64,000 nt of DNA, taken from Acidimicrobiia bacterium (GTDB taxonomy: Bacteria > Actinomycetota > Acidimicrobiia > Spongiisociales > JAHEDJ01). The notes under the pieces were generated by a model. It ran no database searches. It was not told where the DNA came from and was given only the letters and a program-made list of their open reading frames with translations. Shown here in pieces: positions 56,940-64,000 of this stretch. The position numbers and the translations under genes are program-made. The DNA lies in contig DATIPS010000054.1 in assembly GCA_035471805.1 (NCBI GenBank), positions 37,898-101,897 of the forward strand, given 5' to 3'. Each line of letters begins with the position of its first letter. Position 1 is the first letter of the stretch.

Positions 56940-57746
56940 CTACTTGCGCCGGAACGCCGTCGCCAGTGCACCATGCCCGAACGGGCCGAGAGTCTGCCCG
57001 CCGGCCGCGTAATGAAACAGAGCGGTCTGAAAGATCGCATTGAGCGCGGCAAGGGTCACAGCGACTGCCACAATCCATACGACGCCGACCAGTATGGCGA
57101 TACCCAGGGCGACACCGCTGCCGGCAACCGCTCCCAGCACGATGACCAGGATCGCCGGGAGACTCATCAGGAAGCCGAGGATCCCGAATCCGAACTGGGC
57201 CGCCATGTTCTCGCCCCAGGTCCTCTTGAACAGCTCCGCCGATCTCTTGACGGCGGCGCCGACGGTCAGACCCTCGACGACGAAGATGGGGATCACCAGG
57301 AAGGTCACCAGGGTCCAGGCGAGTCCGGCGATGCCGGATGCGATGCGGCCCAGCATGCCGCCCCGTTCCTCGACCGCCCGCAGAGCGATCGAAACCGTCG
57401 CCGAGATCACGGCCCAGGGGAGTATGCGGCCGACGAGCCGGTTGGCCCCGGCCAGAGCGCTCCCAATGGTCGGATCGCCCCCTTGGAGGCGTTCGTCGGC
57501 GGCGGAGACGAGGGCGGTGTTGAAGTAGATCGTGACGAAGGCGAGCGCCACATACATGGCGAACATGAAGACGTATCCGATCGCCCCCGGGTCGTCTCCG
57601 ATGAAGAACATGGGGACAACGAAACTGGCGGCCACGATGGTGCTGGCGACAAACGACAGGATCGGAAGTGCCAGGAGCTCCTTGTCTGCCTTGAGGACTT
57701 CCCAGGATTGTCTGGCGAGGGTCACGGTGTTGCTGATTCGTCCCAT
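56940..57746 (-). CDS. DUF6159-family membrane protein
   Basis: 268-aa membrane protein with five or six helices: 26-48, 56-78, ~108-126, 134-158 and 190-235. The opening MGRISNTVTLARQSWEVLKADKELLALPILSF and FVIPIFVVEGLTVGAAVKRSAELFKRTWGENMAAQFGFG are typical of DUF6159-type proteins. The ELFKRTWGEN segment suggests a soluble loop for a lipid or protein partner. Role unknown. ATG 57746 is preceded by a weak GATACTGA box. Convergent with the DUF4015 gene and divergent from udgB. Confidence 0.85.
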   Translation of the reverse strand: MGRISNTVTLARQSWEVLKADKELLALPILSFVASTIVAASFVVPMFFIGDDPGAIGYVFMFAMYVALAFVTIYFNTALVSAADERLQGGDPTIGSALAGANRLVGRILPWAVISATVSIALRAVEERGGMLGRIASGIAGLAWTLVTFLVIPIFVVEGLTVGAAVKRSAELFKRTWGENMAAQFGFGILGFLMSLPAILVIVLGAVAGSGVALGIAILVGVVWIVAVAVTLAALNAIFQTALFHYAAGGQTLGPFGHGALATAFRRK

Positions 57747-57854
57747 GCCGATTCAGTATCGACGTTTCTCCCCGAAACGGGAAGGACCTCCCGCCGGAGC
57801 CCCGATGTCGATGCGGTCCCGTTCGGGGCATCGTCGATGCAAGAACGGGTGAGC

Positions 57855-57860
57855 TACGCT
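57855..57860 (+). promoter_or_regulatory. -10 element of udgB, predicted leaderless
   Basis: TACGCT lies 7 nt before GTG 57868. Confidence 0.5.
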
Positions 57861-57867
57861 CCCCGCC

Positions 57868-58554
57868 GTGGAGGAGATCGAGAAGCTCAGCTCAGAAATC
57901 AGCGGTTGCCGGCGGTGTGAGAGGCTCGTGGAGTGGCGCGAGCGCGTTGCCGTGGAGAAGCGGGCCGCCTTCCGAGACTCCGAGTATTGGGGCCGGCCGG
58001 TCCCGGGGTTCGGCGATCCGCGAGCGCGGCTCTTGGTCGTCGGCCTTGCCCCGGCCGCCCACGGTGCCAATCGAACAGGACGGATGTTCACCGGTGACCG
58101 GTCGGGGGACTGGCTCTTCGCCGCGCTGCACAGAGCCGGGTTCGCTTCACAACCGGAGTCGATCTCCCGTGGCGACGGACTCGTGCTCACCGATGCTTTC
58201 GTCACGGCCATCGGCCGCTGCGCACCTCCAGCCAACAAGCCGACCGGCGAGGAACTTGCCTTGTGCCGGCCCTGGCTCGAAGCAGAGATCGACCTTCTGG
58301 ACCGTGTGCGAGTGGTCGTCCCGCTCGGCGGCCTGGCATTCACGCAACTCCTGCGGGTCTACTCCGATCGGGGACTTCCGGTTCCAAAGCCGCGGCCGAG
58401 GTTCGGTCACGGTGCGGAGGTGGATCTGGGTCCGGGCGGTCCCGTCATACTGGCCAGCTACCACCCCAGCCAGCAGAACACATTCACCGGCCGCCTGACA
58501 GAGCAGATGCTCGATGATGTGTTTGCGCGAGCGTCGGGGCTGTTCCCCGTCTGA
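57868..58554 (+). CDS. udgB: Uracil-DNA glycosylase, family 5
   Basis: 228-aa Fe-S uracil-DNA glycosylase (UdgB). Active-site motif [20 protein letters not shown] (~60-78) has Ala where family 4 has Glu/Asp, the family-5 hallmark. Motif B is [14 protein letters not shown]. Cluster Cys: C14 and C17 (GCRRC), GRCAPP (~117) and ALCRPW (~132). Removes uracil, hypoxanthine and xanthine in thermophiles and Actinobacteria. GTG 57868 is the first codon of the domain; 7 nt from TACGCT. Confidence 0.93.
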   Translation: MEEIEKLSSEISGCRRCERLVEWRERVAVEKRAAFRDSEYWGRPVPGFGDPRARLLVVGLAPAAHGANRTGRMFTGDRSGDWLFAALHRAGFASQPESISRGDGLVLTDAFVTAIGRCAPPANKPTGEELALCRPWLEAEIDLLDRVRVVVPLGGLAFTQLLRVYSDRGLPVPKPRPRFGHGAEVDLGPGGPVILASYHPSQQNTFTGRLTEQMLDDVFARASGLFPV

Positions 58555-58574
58555 TCGAACCCGGATAATTCGCC

Positions 58575-58588
58575 CTATCTCCGTAGTG
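58575..58588 (+). promoter_or_regulatory. Candidate SUF operator upstream of sufD (CTATC-N4-TAGTG)
   Basis: CTATCTCCGTAGTG matches the sufB-upstream site in both half-elements and in spacing, differing only in the 4-nt centre. A -10-like TAATAC follows. The motif is 43 bp before the sufD GTG, leaving room for a normal leader with GGAG. Confidence 0.55.
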
Positions 58589-58630
58589 GTAATACGATGT
58601 CTCGACCGCGTTCTCCAGGAGACTTTCACT

Positions 58631-59911
58631 GTGCGACCCCTCGACCACACGACTGTTGAACTTGCCGCGGAAACGGCACCCTCGTGGCTGGCGGACCTCC
58701 GTCAGAATGGATTCGAGTACTTCGACAAGTTGTCGATGCCGACCGGTGCCGAAGAGGAATGGCGCTACGTCGATCTTGATTTCGACATCGCCGCTTTCGG
58801 GGTGCCCGACGTCGCCGGCGTCCCCATAGTTGGTGACTCGGATCTCTCCGCACTGACCGACTACGCAGGTATCGCCCGCTTGGTCGACGGGTTCGTGGTC
58901 GACACCTTCTGCGATACGCCCGGTGTCACGCTTGTCGGGCTCGCCGGCCGGGTCGACGACGACTCGCTCTTGGAGCAGTCGATCGGCAGGGTGATCAAGC
59001 CGGATGTCGACATCTTCGCGGCTGCTCACCAGGCGTTCGCCACCGACGGCCTTCTCTTGCACCTCGGCCGTGGTATTGCCCTCGATCGGCCGATCGTCGT
59101 CGACATGCAGGTGACTCAGGCCGACACCATCGCCTTCCCGCATCTCAGCGTTGTCATGGAAAGCAACTCGGAGGCTTCGGTCATCGTCGTAATGCGCTCG
59201 CCGGACGGACAACGCAACGTCGTTGTGCCGCAGCTCGAGTTGTCGGTCGGTGACGGGGCCCGCCTCAACCTCGTCACGTCGCAGCACTGGGGAGATGGAA
59301 CCACCGCCATAGCCCACCAGAAGATGGTGCTCGGCAGGGATTCGACCGGCCGGCTCGGCGAGGTCGGCCTCGGCGCCAAACTCGGCCGGCTCGACCTGAC
59401 GGTCGACTTGATCGGCAACGGCTCCAGTTCGGAGCTCGTCGGCCTGTACTTCGGCGACAGACAACAGATCTTCGATTATCGAGTCGTCGTGAATCATCAT
59501 GGAAAGAACACCCGCTCCGATGTCTTCCTGAAGGGTGCCGTCGAGGACGAAGCCGAGTCCGTGTTTTCCGGACTGCTGAAGATCTGGCCCGATGCCACTC
59601 GAACCTCGACATTTGAGACCAATCGCAACCTCGTTCTCTCCGACGGGGCCAAGGCACATTCGGTTCCGAACCTCGAGATCCTGTGTGACGACGTCGTCTG
59701 CGGCCACGGTTCCACCGTTGGTCCGCTGGAGGAAGAGCACCTGTACTACTTGATGAGCCGCGGACTCTCCCACGAACGTGCTCAGCGGGTGCTCATCCGG
59801 GGGTTCTTCGACGAGATGATTCAGCGACTTCCGGTATCCGGCCTCGAAGTTCCTGTTCGGGACGCGGTCACCGCCAAGTTCGTCGGTGCCCAGTCGGAAG
59901 GCCGATTGTGA
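58631..59911 (+). CDS. sufD: Fe-S cluster assembly protein SufD
   Basis: 426-aa SufB paralogue of the SufBCD scaffold. N-terminal WRYVDLDF near residue 42, MVLGRDSTGRLGEVGLGAKLGRLDLTVDLIGNGSSSELVGLYFGDRQQIFDYRVVVNHHGKNTRSDVFLKGAVEDEAESVFSGL and the C-terminal [45 protein letters not shown], with CGHG containing the expected Cys and His. GTG 58631 is chosen because CCAGGAG lies 9 nt upstream; the longer frame overlaps udgB. Coupled to the Rieske gene by a GTGA overlap. Confidence 0.93.
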   Translation: MRPLDHTTVELAAETAPSWLADLRQNGFEYFDKLSMPTGAEEEWRYVDLDFDIAAFGVPDVAGVPIVGDSDLSALTDYAGIARLVDGFVVDTFCDTPGVTLVGLAGRVDDDSLLEQSIGRVIKPDVDIFAAAHQAFATDGLLLHLGRGIALDRPIVVDMQVTQADTIAFPHLSVVMESNSEASVIVVMRSPDGQRNVVVPQLELSVGDGARLNLVTSQHWGDGTTAIAHQKMVLGRDSTGRLGEVGLGAKLGRLDLTVDLIGNGSSSELVGLYFGDRQQIFDYRVVVNHHGKNTRSDVFLKGAVEDEAESVFSGLLKIWPDATRTSTFETNRNLVLSDGAKAHSVPNLEILCDDVVCGHGSTVGPLEEEHLYYLMSRGLSHERAQRVLIRGFFDEMIQRLPVSGLEVPVRDAVTAKFVGAQSEGRL

Positions 59912-60231
59912 TGAACGAGTGGGTCCGAATCGCCCCCCTCGAGGAGTTGCCGGACGGCAGAGGGGTGCGTGTCGAAGCTCTGGGGAATCGGATCGCCCTC
60001 TTCCGTATCGGTGAAGCCGTCTACGCCCTGGCCGATCGATGCAGCCACGCGGAGGCGTCGCTGGCCGAAGGTGAGGTCTTCGACGATGAGGTCGAGTGCC
60101 CGCGCCACGGCGCGACGTTCGAACTCGCAACCGGGCAGGCCCGCACCTTGCCGGCGACGAAACCCCAGAAGAAGTACGAAGTCAGAATCACAGACGGCGA
60201 CGTATATCTCGCCCTCCAGGAGGCATCGTGA
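59908..60231 (+). CDS. Rieske [2Fe-2S] ferredoxin of the suf operon
   Basis: 107-aa Rieske protein (GTG 59908 or ATG 59911). Cluster ligands: C-x-H in ADRCSHAEASL (~40-50) and C-x2-H in VECPRHGATFEL (~65-76). Similar to the small ferredoxins in actinobacterial suf operons. Likely electron donor for cluster or persulfide reduction on SufBCD. Overlaps sufD and sufC by GTGA, so translationally coupled between them. Confidence 0.92.
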   Translation: MMNEWVRIAPLEELPDGRGVRVEALGNRIALFRIGEAVYALADRCSHAEASLAEGEVFDDEVECPRHGATFELATGQARTLPATKPQKKYEVRITDGDVYLALQEAS

Positions 60232-61034
60232 GCAGACTCGCCCTCGACATCAACAATCTCGAAGCCTCGGTTGGGACAATCGAGATCCTCAAGGGTCTCG
60301 ACCTGGAGGTTCCGTTCGGTGAGGTGCATGCCATCATGGGTCCGAACGGATCGGGCAAATCGACGCTTTGTCACGTACTCACCGGCCGTTCCGAGTACAC
60401 GGTTTCCGGAGAGGCTCTCATCGACGGTGAACCGCTGCTCGACAAGGCGGTCGACGCCCGATCGAGGATGGGATTGATGCAGGCGTTCCAATACCCGGTC
60501 GAGGTGCCCGGTGTGGCTCTCGCCACTCTGATGCGCGAATGCGGCGAGGAACGTGGATGGGACTCCGACGAGATCGATGCACGGATAGCTGAAGCGGGCG
60601 AGCAATACGACATGGATCGATTCCTCGACCGGTCTGTCAACAACGACCTGTCCGGAGGCGAGAAGAAGCGTTCCGAGGTATTCCAGATGGCAGTTCTGAG
60701 ACCGAAGGTCGCAGTGCTCGACGAGATCGACTCCGGGCTGGACATCGACGCGGTGCGTGAGGTTGCCGAAGGCATAGAGCGGATGCGCGGGCCTGAGGTG
60801 GGTGTGCTGATGATCACCCACTACAGCCGGATCCTTCGATACGTGACGCCGGATCGGATCCACGTCATGATCGGTGGTCGGATCGTTGAGTCCGGGGGGC
60901 CCGAGTTGTCGGCCCGCCTGGAAGAGGAAGGGTACGAGGGCATTCGCGAGAGACTGGGCATCGAGGCGCCGGTTCAGGGAGTTGCCGAGAAACGCCCGGC
61001 GGATTTCTTCACCGAGACCCCGTTCGACCTCTAG
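60228..61034 (+). CDS. sufC: Fe-S cluster assembly ATPase SufC
   Basis: 268-aa ABC-type ATPase of SufBCD. Walker A is GPNGSGKSTL (~40), the Q-loop is GLMQAFQYPVEVPGV (SufC-specific), the signature is NNDLSGGEKKRSEVFQ and Walker B is VAVLDEIDSGLDIDAV with H-loop ITHYSRIL. GTG 60228 after CAGGAGG is the only start placing the Walker motif correctly. Last gene of the sufD-Rieske-sufC unit; the next hydrolase starts 14 bp after it. Confidence 0.95.
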   Translation: MSRLALDINNLEASVGTIEILKGLDLEVPFGEVHAIMGPNGSGKSTLCHVLTGRSEYTVSGEALIDGEPLLDKAVDARSRMGLMQAFQYPVEVPGVALATLMRECGEERGWDSDEIDARIAEAGEQYDMDRFLDRSVNNDLSGGEKKRSEVFQMAVLRPKVAVLDEIDSGLDIDAVREVAEGIERMRGPEVGVLMITHYSRILRYVTPDRIHVMIGGRIVESGGPELSARLEEEGYEGIRERLGIEAPVQGVAEKRPADFFTETPFDL

Positions 61035-61048
61035 TCGCGAGTCGCGGG

Positions 61049-61807
61049 TTGGTCAGAACCTGGAACCTGGAACCGCGGGCTTCGTCCCTGGATCTCTCTA
61101 TTCGCTCCTGGGGCGCAGGTCCCAGGCACGCTCTCCTGCTTCACGGTATTTCCTCCAACGCCGAAGGATGGTGGAGAGTCGGCCCGGCGCTCGCCGAACT
61201 CGGATACACCGTGACGGCCCCGGATCTCCGGGGCCATGGGATGAGCCCCACCTCGGCCGACCTGACACTCGCTTCGTACACAGCCGACGTGCTGGCGATC
61301 CGCCCCGGGTGGGATCTGATCCTCGGCCATTCGCTCGGCGGAGCTGTTGCCGTGCTGGCTCTGAAGGAGCGGCCGGGCCTGACGCCGGTCCTCATTCTGG
61401 AAGATCCGGCCATAGCCATCCCGGCTCCGGAGTTGGCGATCGAGAGCCTCTTGAAGTCGTACACGGCACCGATCTCCCAAGAGGAGGTGGCGCGGCGAAA
61501 CCCGACCTGGAACACCGAGGACTGCCGGATCAAGGTGTCGGCGATCATCGAGTCGCGCCCGGTGATGGTTGAGCAGACCATTCGCCAAAACGTCCCCTGG
61601 AACCTGGTTGAAGAGGTTGTTGCCCTGGAGGTTCCGACGTTGATTCTGGGTGCCGAGATCCAACCGGTCGTCCCCGCCGAGTTCGGCCGCTACCTGGCGG
61701 GAATGAACCCGAACCTGACCTTCCATCAGATTCCCGGCAGTTCGCATTCGATGCATCGTGATGAGTTCGACTCGTTCTGGGCGCGGGTGGTCGACTTCTT
61801 GCCGTGA
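61049..61807 (+). CDS. Alpha/beta hydrolase
   Basis: About 252 aa if started at TTG 61049; the true start may be a few codons later, since the first ~15 residues (WNLEPRASSLDL) are encoded by a short tandem-repeat-like stretch (ggaacct x2). Body: LLLHGISSNAEGWWRVGPALA, VTAPDLRGHGMSP, nucleophile elbow GHSLGGAVAVLALKE, PTLILGAEIQPVVPAE and IPGSSHSMHRDEFD with the terminal His. Canonical triad. Same strand as suf but different role; substrate unknown. Confidence 0.82.
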   Translation: MVRTWNLEPRASSLDLSIRSWGAGPRHALLLHGISSNAEGWWRVGPALAELGYTVTAPDLRGHGMSPTSADLTLASYTADVLAIRPGWDLILGHSLGGAVAVLALKERPGLTPVLILEDPAIAIPAPELAIESLLKSYTAPISQEEVARRNPTWNTEDCRIKVSAIIESRPVMVEQTIRQNVPWNLVEEVVALEVPTLILGAEIQPVVPAEFGRYLAGMNPNLTFHQIPGSSHSMHRDEFDSFWARVVDFLP

Positions 61808-61825
61808 TCGCGGCGCCGGTCCTCC

Positions 61826-61831
61826 TACCAT
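61826..61831 (+). promoter_or_regulatory. -10 element of the M42 peptidase gene, predicted leaderless
   Basis: TACCAT lies 6 nt before ATG 61838. Confidence 0.55.
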
Positions 61832-61837
61832 CTGTGT

Positions 61838-62953
61838 ATGAGTGTCAAGACTGATCGCCACGAGCAATGGCTGGTCGAGCTGACCGCCTTGCCCACCGTC
61901 GCCGGTCACGAGGACCGGGTTGTCGAGTGGATCGAGCGGTGGGCGGCGCGGCGCCGGGACGTGCGGATGTCCAGGGATTCCGCCGGCAATGTGCTGTTGA
62001 AATCCACAGTGCGCACCCGCAAGACCCCCGTGTTCCTGACTGCCCACATCGACCATCCCGGATTCGTCGTGACATCCGTCGACCGGTCGCGGCGGGTAGG
62101 GGTGGAGTTTCGGGGCGGTGTTCACGCTCCCTACTTCGACGATGCCCGTGTGGATCTGTTCGACGGCGACGATCGGGTGCATCGCGGGACTGTGACCGAT
62201 TTCGATCACAGGACTTCGACCGGCGCCGTTCGCCTCGACCGGCGTTCGGGTTCGCTGGCGGCGGGGGACATCGGAAGATGGGCGTTCGGGTCCAGGTCGC
62301 TCGGGGTACGCAACGGAAGGCTGCATGCCGCAGGCTGTGATGATCTGGCGGGCGCCGCCGCCGTGCTGGCGGCCTTCGACGAGGTGCGGAAGAACGCTCC
62401 GCAGGTGCGGGTTCTTCTGACCAGAGCCGAGGAGGTTGGCTTCATCGGGGCAATCGCCGCCTGCAAGGCGGGGACGATCCCGGAACGAGCAGAACTGATC
62501 GTCGTTGAGAACTCGCGGGCATTTGCCGCGTATCCGGTCGGGAACGGGCCGGTGGTCCGGGTGGGAGATGCATCGACGGTCTTCGATCGAGAGCTGACCA
62601 ACCAGTTGACCCGGCTGGTCCGGTCCTACGCCGACGGCCGCCCGGGTGCCCGCTGGCAGCGCAAACTGATGGACGGAGGCTCCTGTGAAGCGACTGCATT
62701 TGGGGCCTACGGATATCGGGCGACATCGCTGAGCCTGCCGCTCGGCAACTATCACAACATGGTCGATATCGGCGGCGTTCTGGACGGAAGCCGCCCCGCC
62801 CGGGTGGCCCCCGAGTTCGTTTCCCTGGATGACTTTCACGGACTCGTCGAGTTGCTCGCCCACGTCGCCCCTCGCCTCGGCGAGGCGGGAGAGGCCTCGC
62901 TGCTGGAACGGCTCGACGCGATCTACGAATCGGAGCGGCTGGTCCTCGACTGA
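61838..62953 (+). CDS. M42-type aminopeptidase/deblocking peptidase
   Basis: 371-aa M42/M20-related di-metal aminopeptidase. Metal ligands: H in FLTAHIDHPGF (~68), GCDDLAGAAAVLAAFD (~166, conserved Asp), RAEEVGFIGA (~200, the catalytic EE pair), VENSRAF (~226) and the C-terminal NYHNMVD (~310, final His). A small beta-barrel insertion between ~80 and 150 gives the M42 layout. Cytoplasmic, probably trims peptides. ATG 61838 is 6 nt from TACCAT. Confidence 0.88.
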   Translation: MSVKTDRHEQWLVELTALPTVAGHEDRVVEWIERWAARRRDVRMSRDSAGNVLLKSTVRTRKTPVFLTAHIDHPGFVVTSVDRSRRVGVEFRGGVHAPYFDDARVDLFDGDDRVHRGTVTDFDHRTSTGAVRLDRRSGSLAAGDIGRWAFGSRSLGVRNGRLHAAGCDDLAGAAAVLAAFDEVRKNAPQVRVLLTRAEEVGFIGAIAACKAGTIPERAELIVVENSRAFAAYPVGNGPVVRVGDASTVFDRELTNQLTRLVRSYADGRPGARWQRKLMDGGSCEATAFGAYGYRATSLSLPLGNYHNMVDIGGVLDGSRPARVAPEFVSLDDFHGLVELLAHVAPRLGEAGEASLLERLDAIYESERLVLD

Positions 62954-62977
62954 CGGACGGCGTCACAACCTCACACT

Positions 62978-63030
62978 GTTTTCTCAGCAATACTGAGGTG
63001 CCTGGGGAGCAACAGCATTGCTGAGAAAAC
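62978..63030. repeat. Dispersed palindromic repeat, copy d
   Basis: GTTTTCTCAGCAATACTG (62978-62995) pairs with CAACAGCATTGCTGAGAAAAC (63010-63030) except for the inner part. Same consensus as copies a-c, 20 kb away, in the gap between the M42 peptidase and fumarase genes. No adjacent gene is shared with the other copies. Confidence 0.72.
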
Positions 63031-63113
63031 TCGAAACGTTGTGACTTTCGGCCCGCACGGCCTGTGCATCGCCGACCTACTCTGAAAACGAACTGTCAAC
63101 AGGAGGAACGGGC

Positions 63114-64000
63114 GTGGAATACCGCACCGAACGTGACTCGATGGGCGAGGTCCTGGTACCGGCGGATGCCCTCTACGGAGCATCGACTCAGCGCGCAGTG
63201 GATAACTTTCCGATCTCGGGGTTGACCGTCGGCCGTCGACTGATTTGGGCTTTTGGACTCATGAAGGGCTCGGTAGCTGCAGTCTCCGGACCCGACGGCT
63301 ACGTCGATGCCGACAAGGCCGATGCCATCCAGCAAGCCGCCGACCTCGTCATGTCGGGAGCCCTCGACGACCAGTTCCCGGTGGATGTCTTCCAGACCGG
63401 GTCCGGCACGTCGACGAACACGAACTCGAACGAGGTCATCGCTACCAAGGCCACCGAGATCCTCGGCGGCGAACCGGGCTCGAAGCTGGTTCATCCGAAC
63501 GACCACGTGAACTTCGGTCAGTCGTCGAACGACACGTTCCCGACTGCGATGCACCTCGCCGCGGTGGAGGCCCTCAAGTCCGGGCTCCTTCCGGCGCTCG
63601 ATCTGCTGGCCGGCTCGCTCGAGACGAAGGCGGTCGAGTTCGCCGATGTCGTGAAATCCGGACGCACGCACCTGATGGATGCGGTTCCCGTCACGCTCGG
63701 CCAGGAGTTCTCGGGCTGGGCGGCGCAGATGCGCAAGGCCGCCGAACGGGTGGAGAAGGTGCTTCCGGAACTAGCGGAACTCCCTCTCGGCGGTACCGCC
63801 GTCGGGACCGGCATCAACTGCCCGGAAGGGTTCGCAGCCAAGGTGATCGCGGTGATGGCCGACAAGACCGGTTTCCCGTTCCGCGAGGCCGACAACCACT
63901 CTGAAGCCCAGGCTGCCAAAGACGCAGTGGTCGCGACGTCCGGCGTTCTGAAGACGATCGCCCAGTCCCTGTTCAAGGTCGTCAACGACCTGCGCTGGCT
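63114..64000 (+). CDS. fumC: Fumarate hydratase, class II (3' end outside window)
   Basis: First ~295 residues of a class II fumarase; the frame stays open to the last base. It starts GTG 63114 after AGGAGGAAC. Blocks: [41 protein letters not shown] (fumarase GTSTN motif), [34 protein letters not shown] (fumarase rather than aspartase) and [10 protein letters not shown]. Converts fumarate to malate in the TCA cycle. The catalytic SS loop lies beyond the window. The 160-bp region before it holds a palindromic repeat. Confidence 0.95.
   Translation, partial: MEYRTERDSMGEVLVPADALYGASTQRAVDNFPISGLTVGRRLIWAFGLMKGSVAAVSGPDGYVDADKADAIQQAADLVMSGALDDQFPVDVFQTGSGTSTNTNSNEVIATKATEILGGEPGSKLVHPNDHVNFGQSSNDTFPTAMHLAAVEALKSGLLPALDLLAGSLETKAVEFADVVKSGRTHLMDAVPVTLGQEFSGWAAQMRKAAERVEKVLPELAELPLGGTAVGTGINCPEGFAAKVIAVMADKTGFPFREADNHSEAQAAKDAVVATSGVLKTIAQSLFKVVNDLRW

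Noticed and set aside
58484..60130. 548-residue open frame on the minus strand opposite sufD
   Set aside because: It is antisense to well-conserved sufD, Rieske and udgB sequence, has no domain or ribosome site, and is the usual third-position G+C artefact.
61031..62863. 610-residue open frame on the minus strand opposite the M42 peptidase
   Set aside because: Antisense to the hydrolase and M42 gene; composition is Arg/Gly/Pro/His-rich without recognisable motifs.
1..64000. tRNA or rRNA genes in intergenic gaps
   Set aside because: The gaps over 70 bp were read for GGTTC/TTCGA-type T-loops and acceptor stems; none had the required cloverleaf pairing.

Overview
The window is high-G+C, densely packed bacterial DNA with many GTG (and some TTG) starts, four-base ATGA/GTGA gene overlaps and a menaquinone quinone pool. 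It carries an HrdB/SigA-like sigma factor, DevS/DevR-like two-component genes, trehalose synthase, and a suf locus in the order sufD - Rieske ferredoxin - sufC. Together these point to an Actinomycetota chromosome, possibly an uncultured Acidimicrobiia-type lineage (inference only). No phage, IS element, CRISPR array, rRNA or tRNA was recognised. The segment reads as core chromosome with a few accessory sulfur and anaerobic-metabolism genes.

Layout. 1-4 kb: end of an ADP-forming acyl-CoA synthetase; dinB with a perfect LexA box; a 4-hydroxybutyryl-CoA dehydratase-like enzyme. 4-7.2 kb: a cobalamin riboswitch controlling a btuFCD-type B12 importer. 7.2-11.6 kb: small metabolic genes and an MFS exporter. 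11.8-16.5 kb: pyruvate:ferredoxin oxidoreductase coupled to a dihydroorotate-dehydrogenase-like flavoprotein. 16.5-21.3 kb: HIT hydrolase, a GrdB-family selenoprotein with an in-frame TGA and SECIS-like hairpin, an ABC exporter operon and a cation exchanger. 21.4-26 kb: a sulfur island (HTH-PocR regulator, SQR-like flavoprotein, DUF1641, DsrC/TusE-like, DsrE-like, DUF302). 26.7-30.9 kb: GAF histidine kinase and NarL regulator, CBS-BON protein, DUF3105 protein and a hydrolase. 30.9-38.5 kb: menaquinone genes menF, menD, menH, menA, menB, menE plus arfB. 38.5-46.9 kb: duplicated-domain lipoprotein, acyl-CoA synthetase, GH13 glucosidase, trehalose synthase and small genes. 46.9-64 kb: envelope and secreted proteins, sufB, AMP nucleosidase, sigma factor, UdgB, sufD-Rieske-sufC, M42 peptidase, and the start of a class II fumarase cut by the window end.

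How the genes fit together. PFOR, the acyl-CoA synthetase (ADP-forming) and the AbfD-like dehydratase suggest CoA-thioester and ferredoxin metabolism of a facultative or microaerobic kind. The menaquinone genes and the SQR-like protein would connect sulfide or persulfide oxidation to a low-potential respiratory chain. The SUF genes would supply the Fe-S clusters these enzymes need.

Main signals to follow. (1) A selenocysteine gene at 17013-17861 that automatic callers would split in two. (2) A recurrent promoter layout, TANNNT followed by 6-7 nt and then ATG/GTG, at about seventeen genes, predicting widespread leaderless mRNAs. (3) A shared CTATC-N4-TAGTG motif upstream of the two separated suf loci. 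(4) A family of roughly 50-bp palindromic repeats, one of which encodes the C-terminus of the GH13 enzyme. (5) 10-bp iterated sites upstream of the PocR regulator of the sulfur island.
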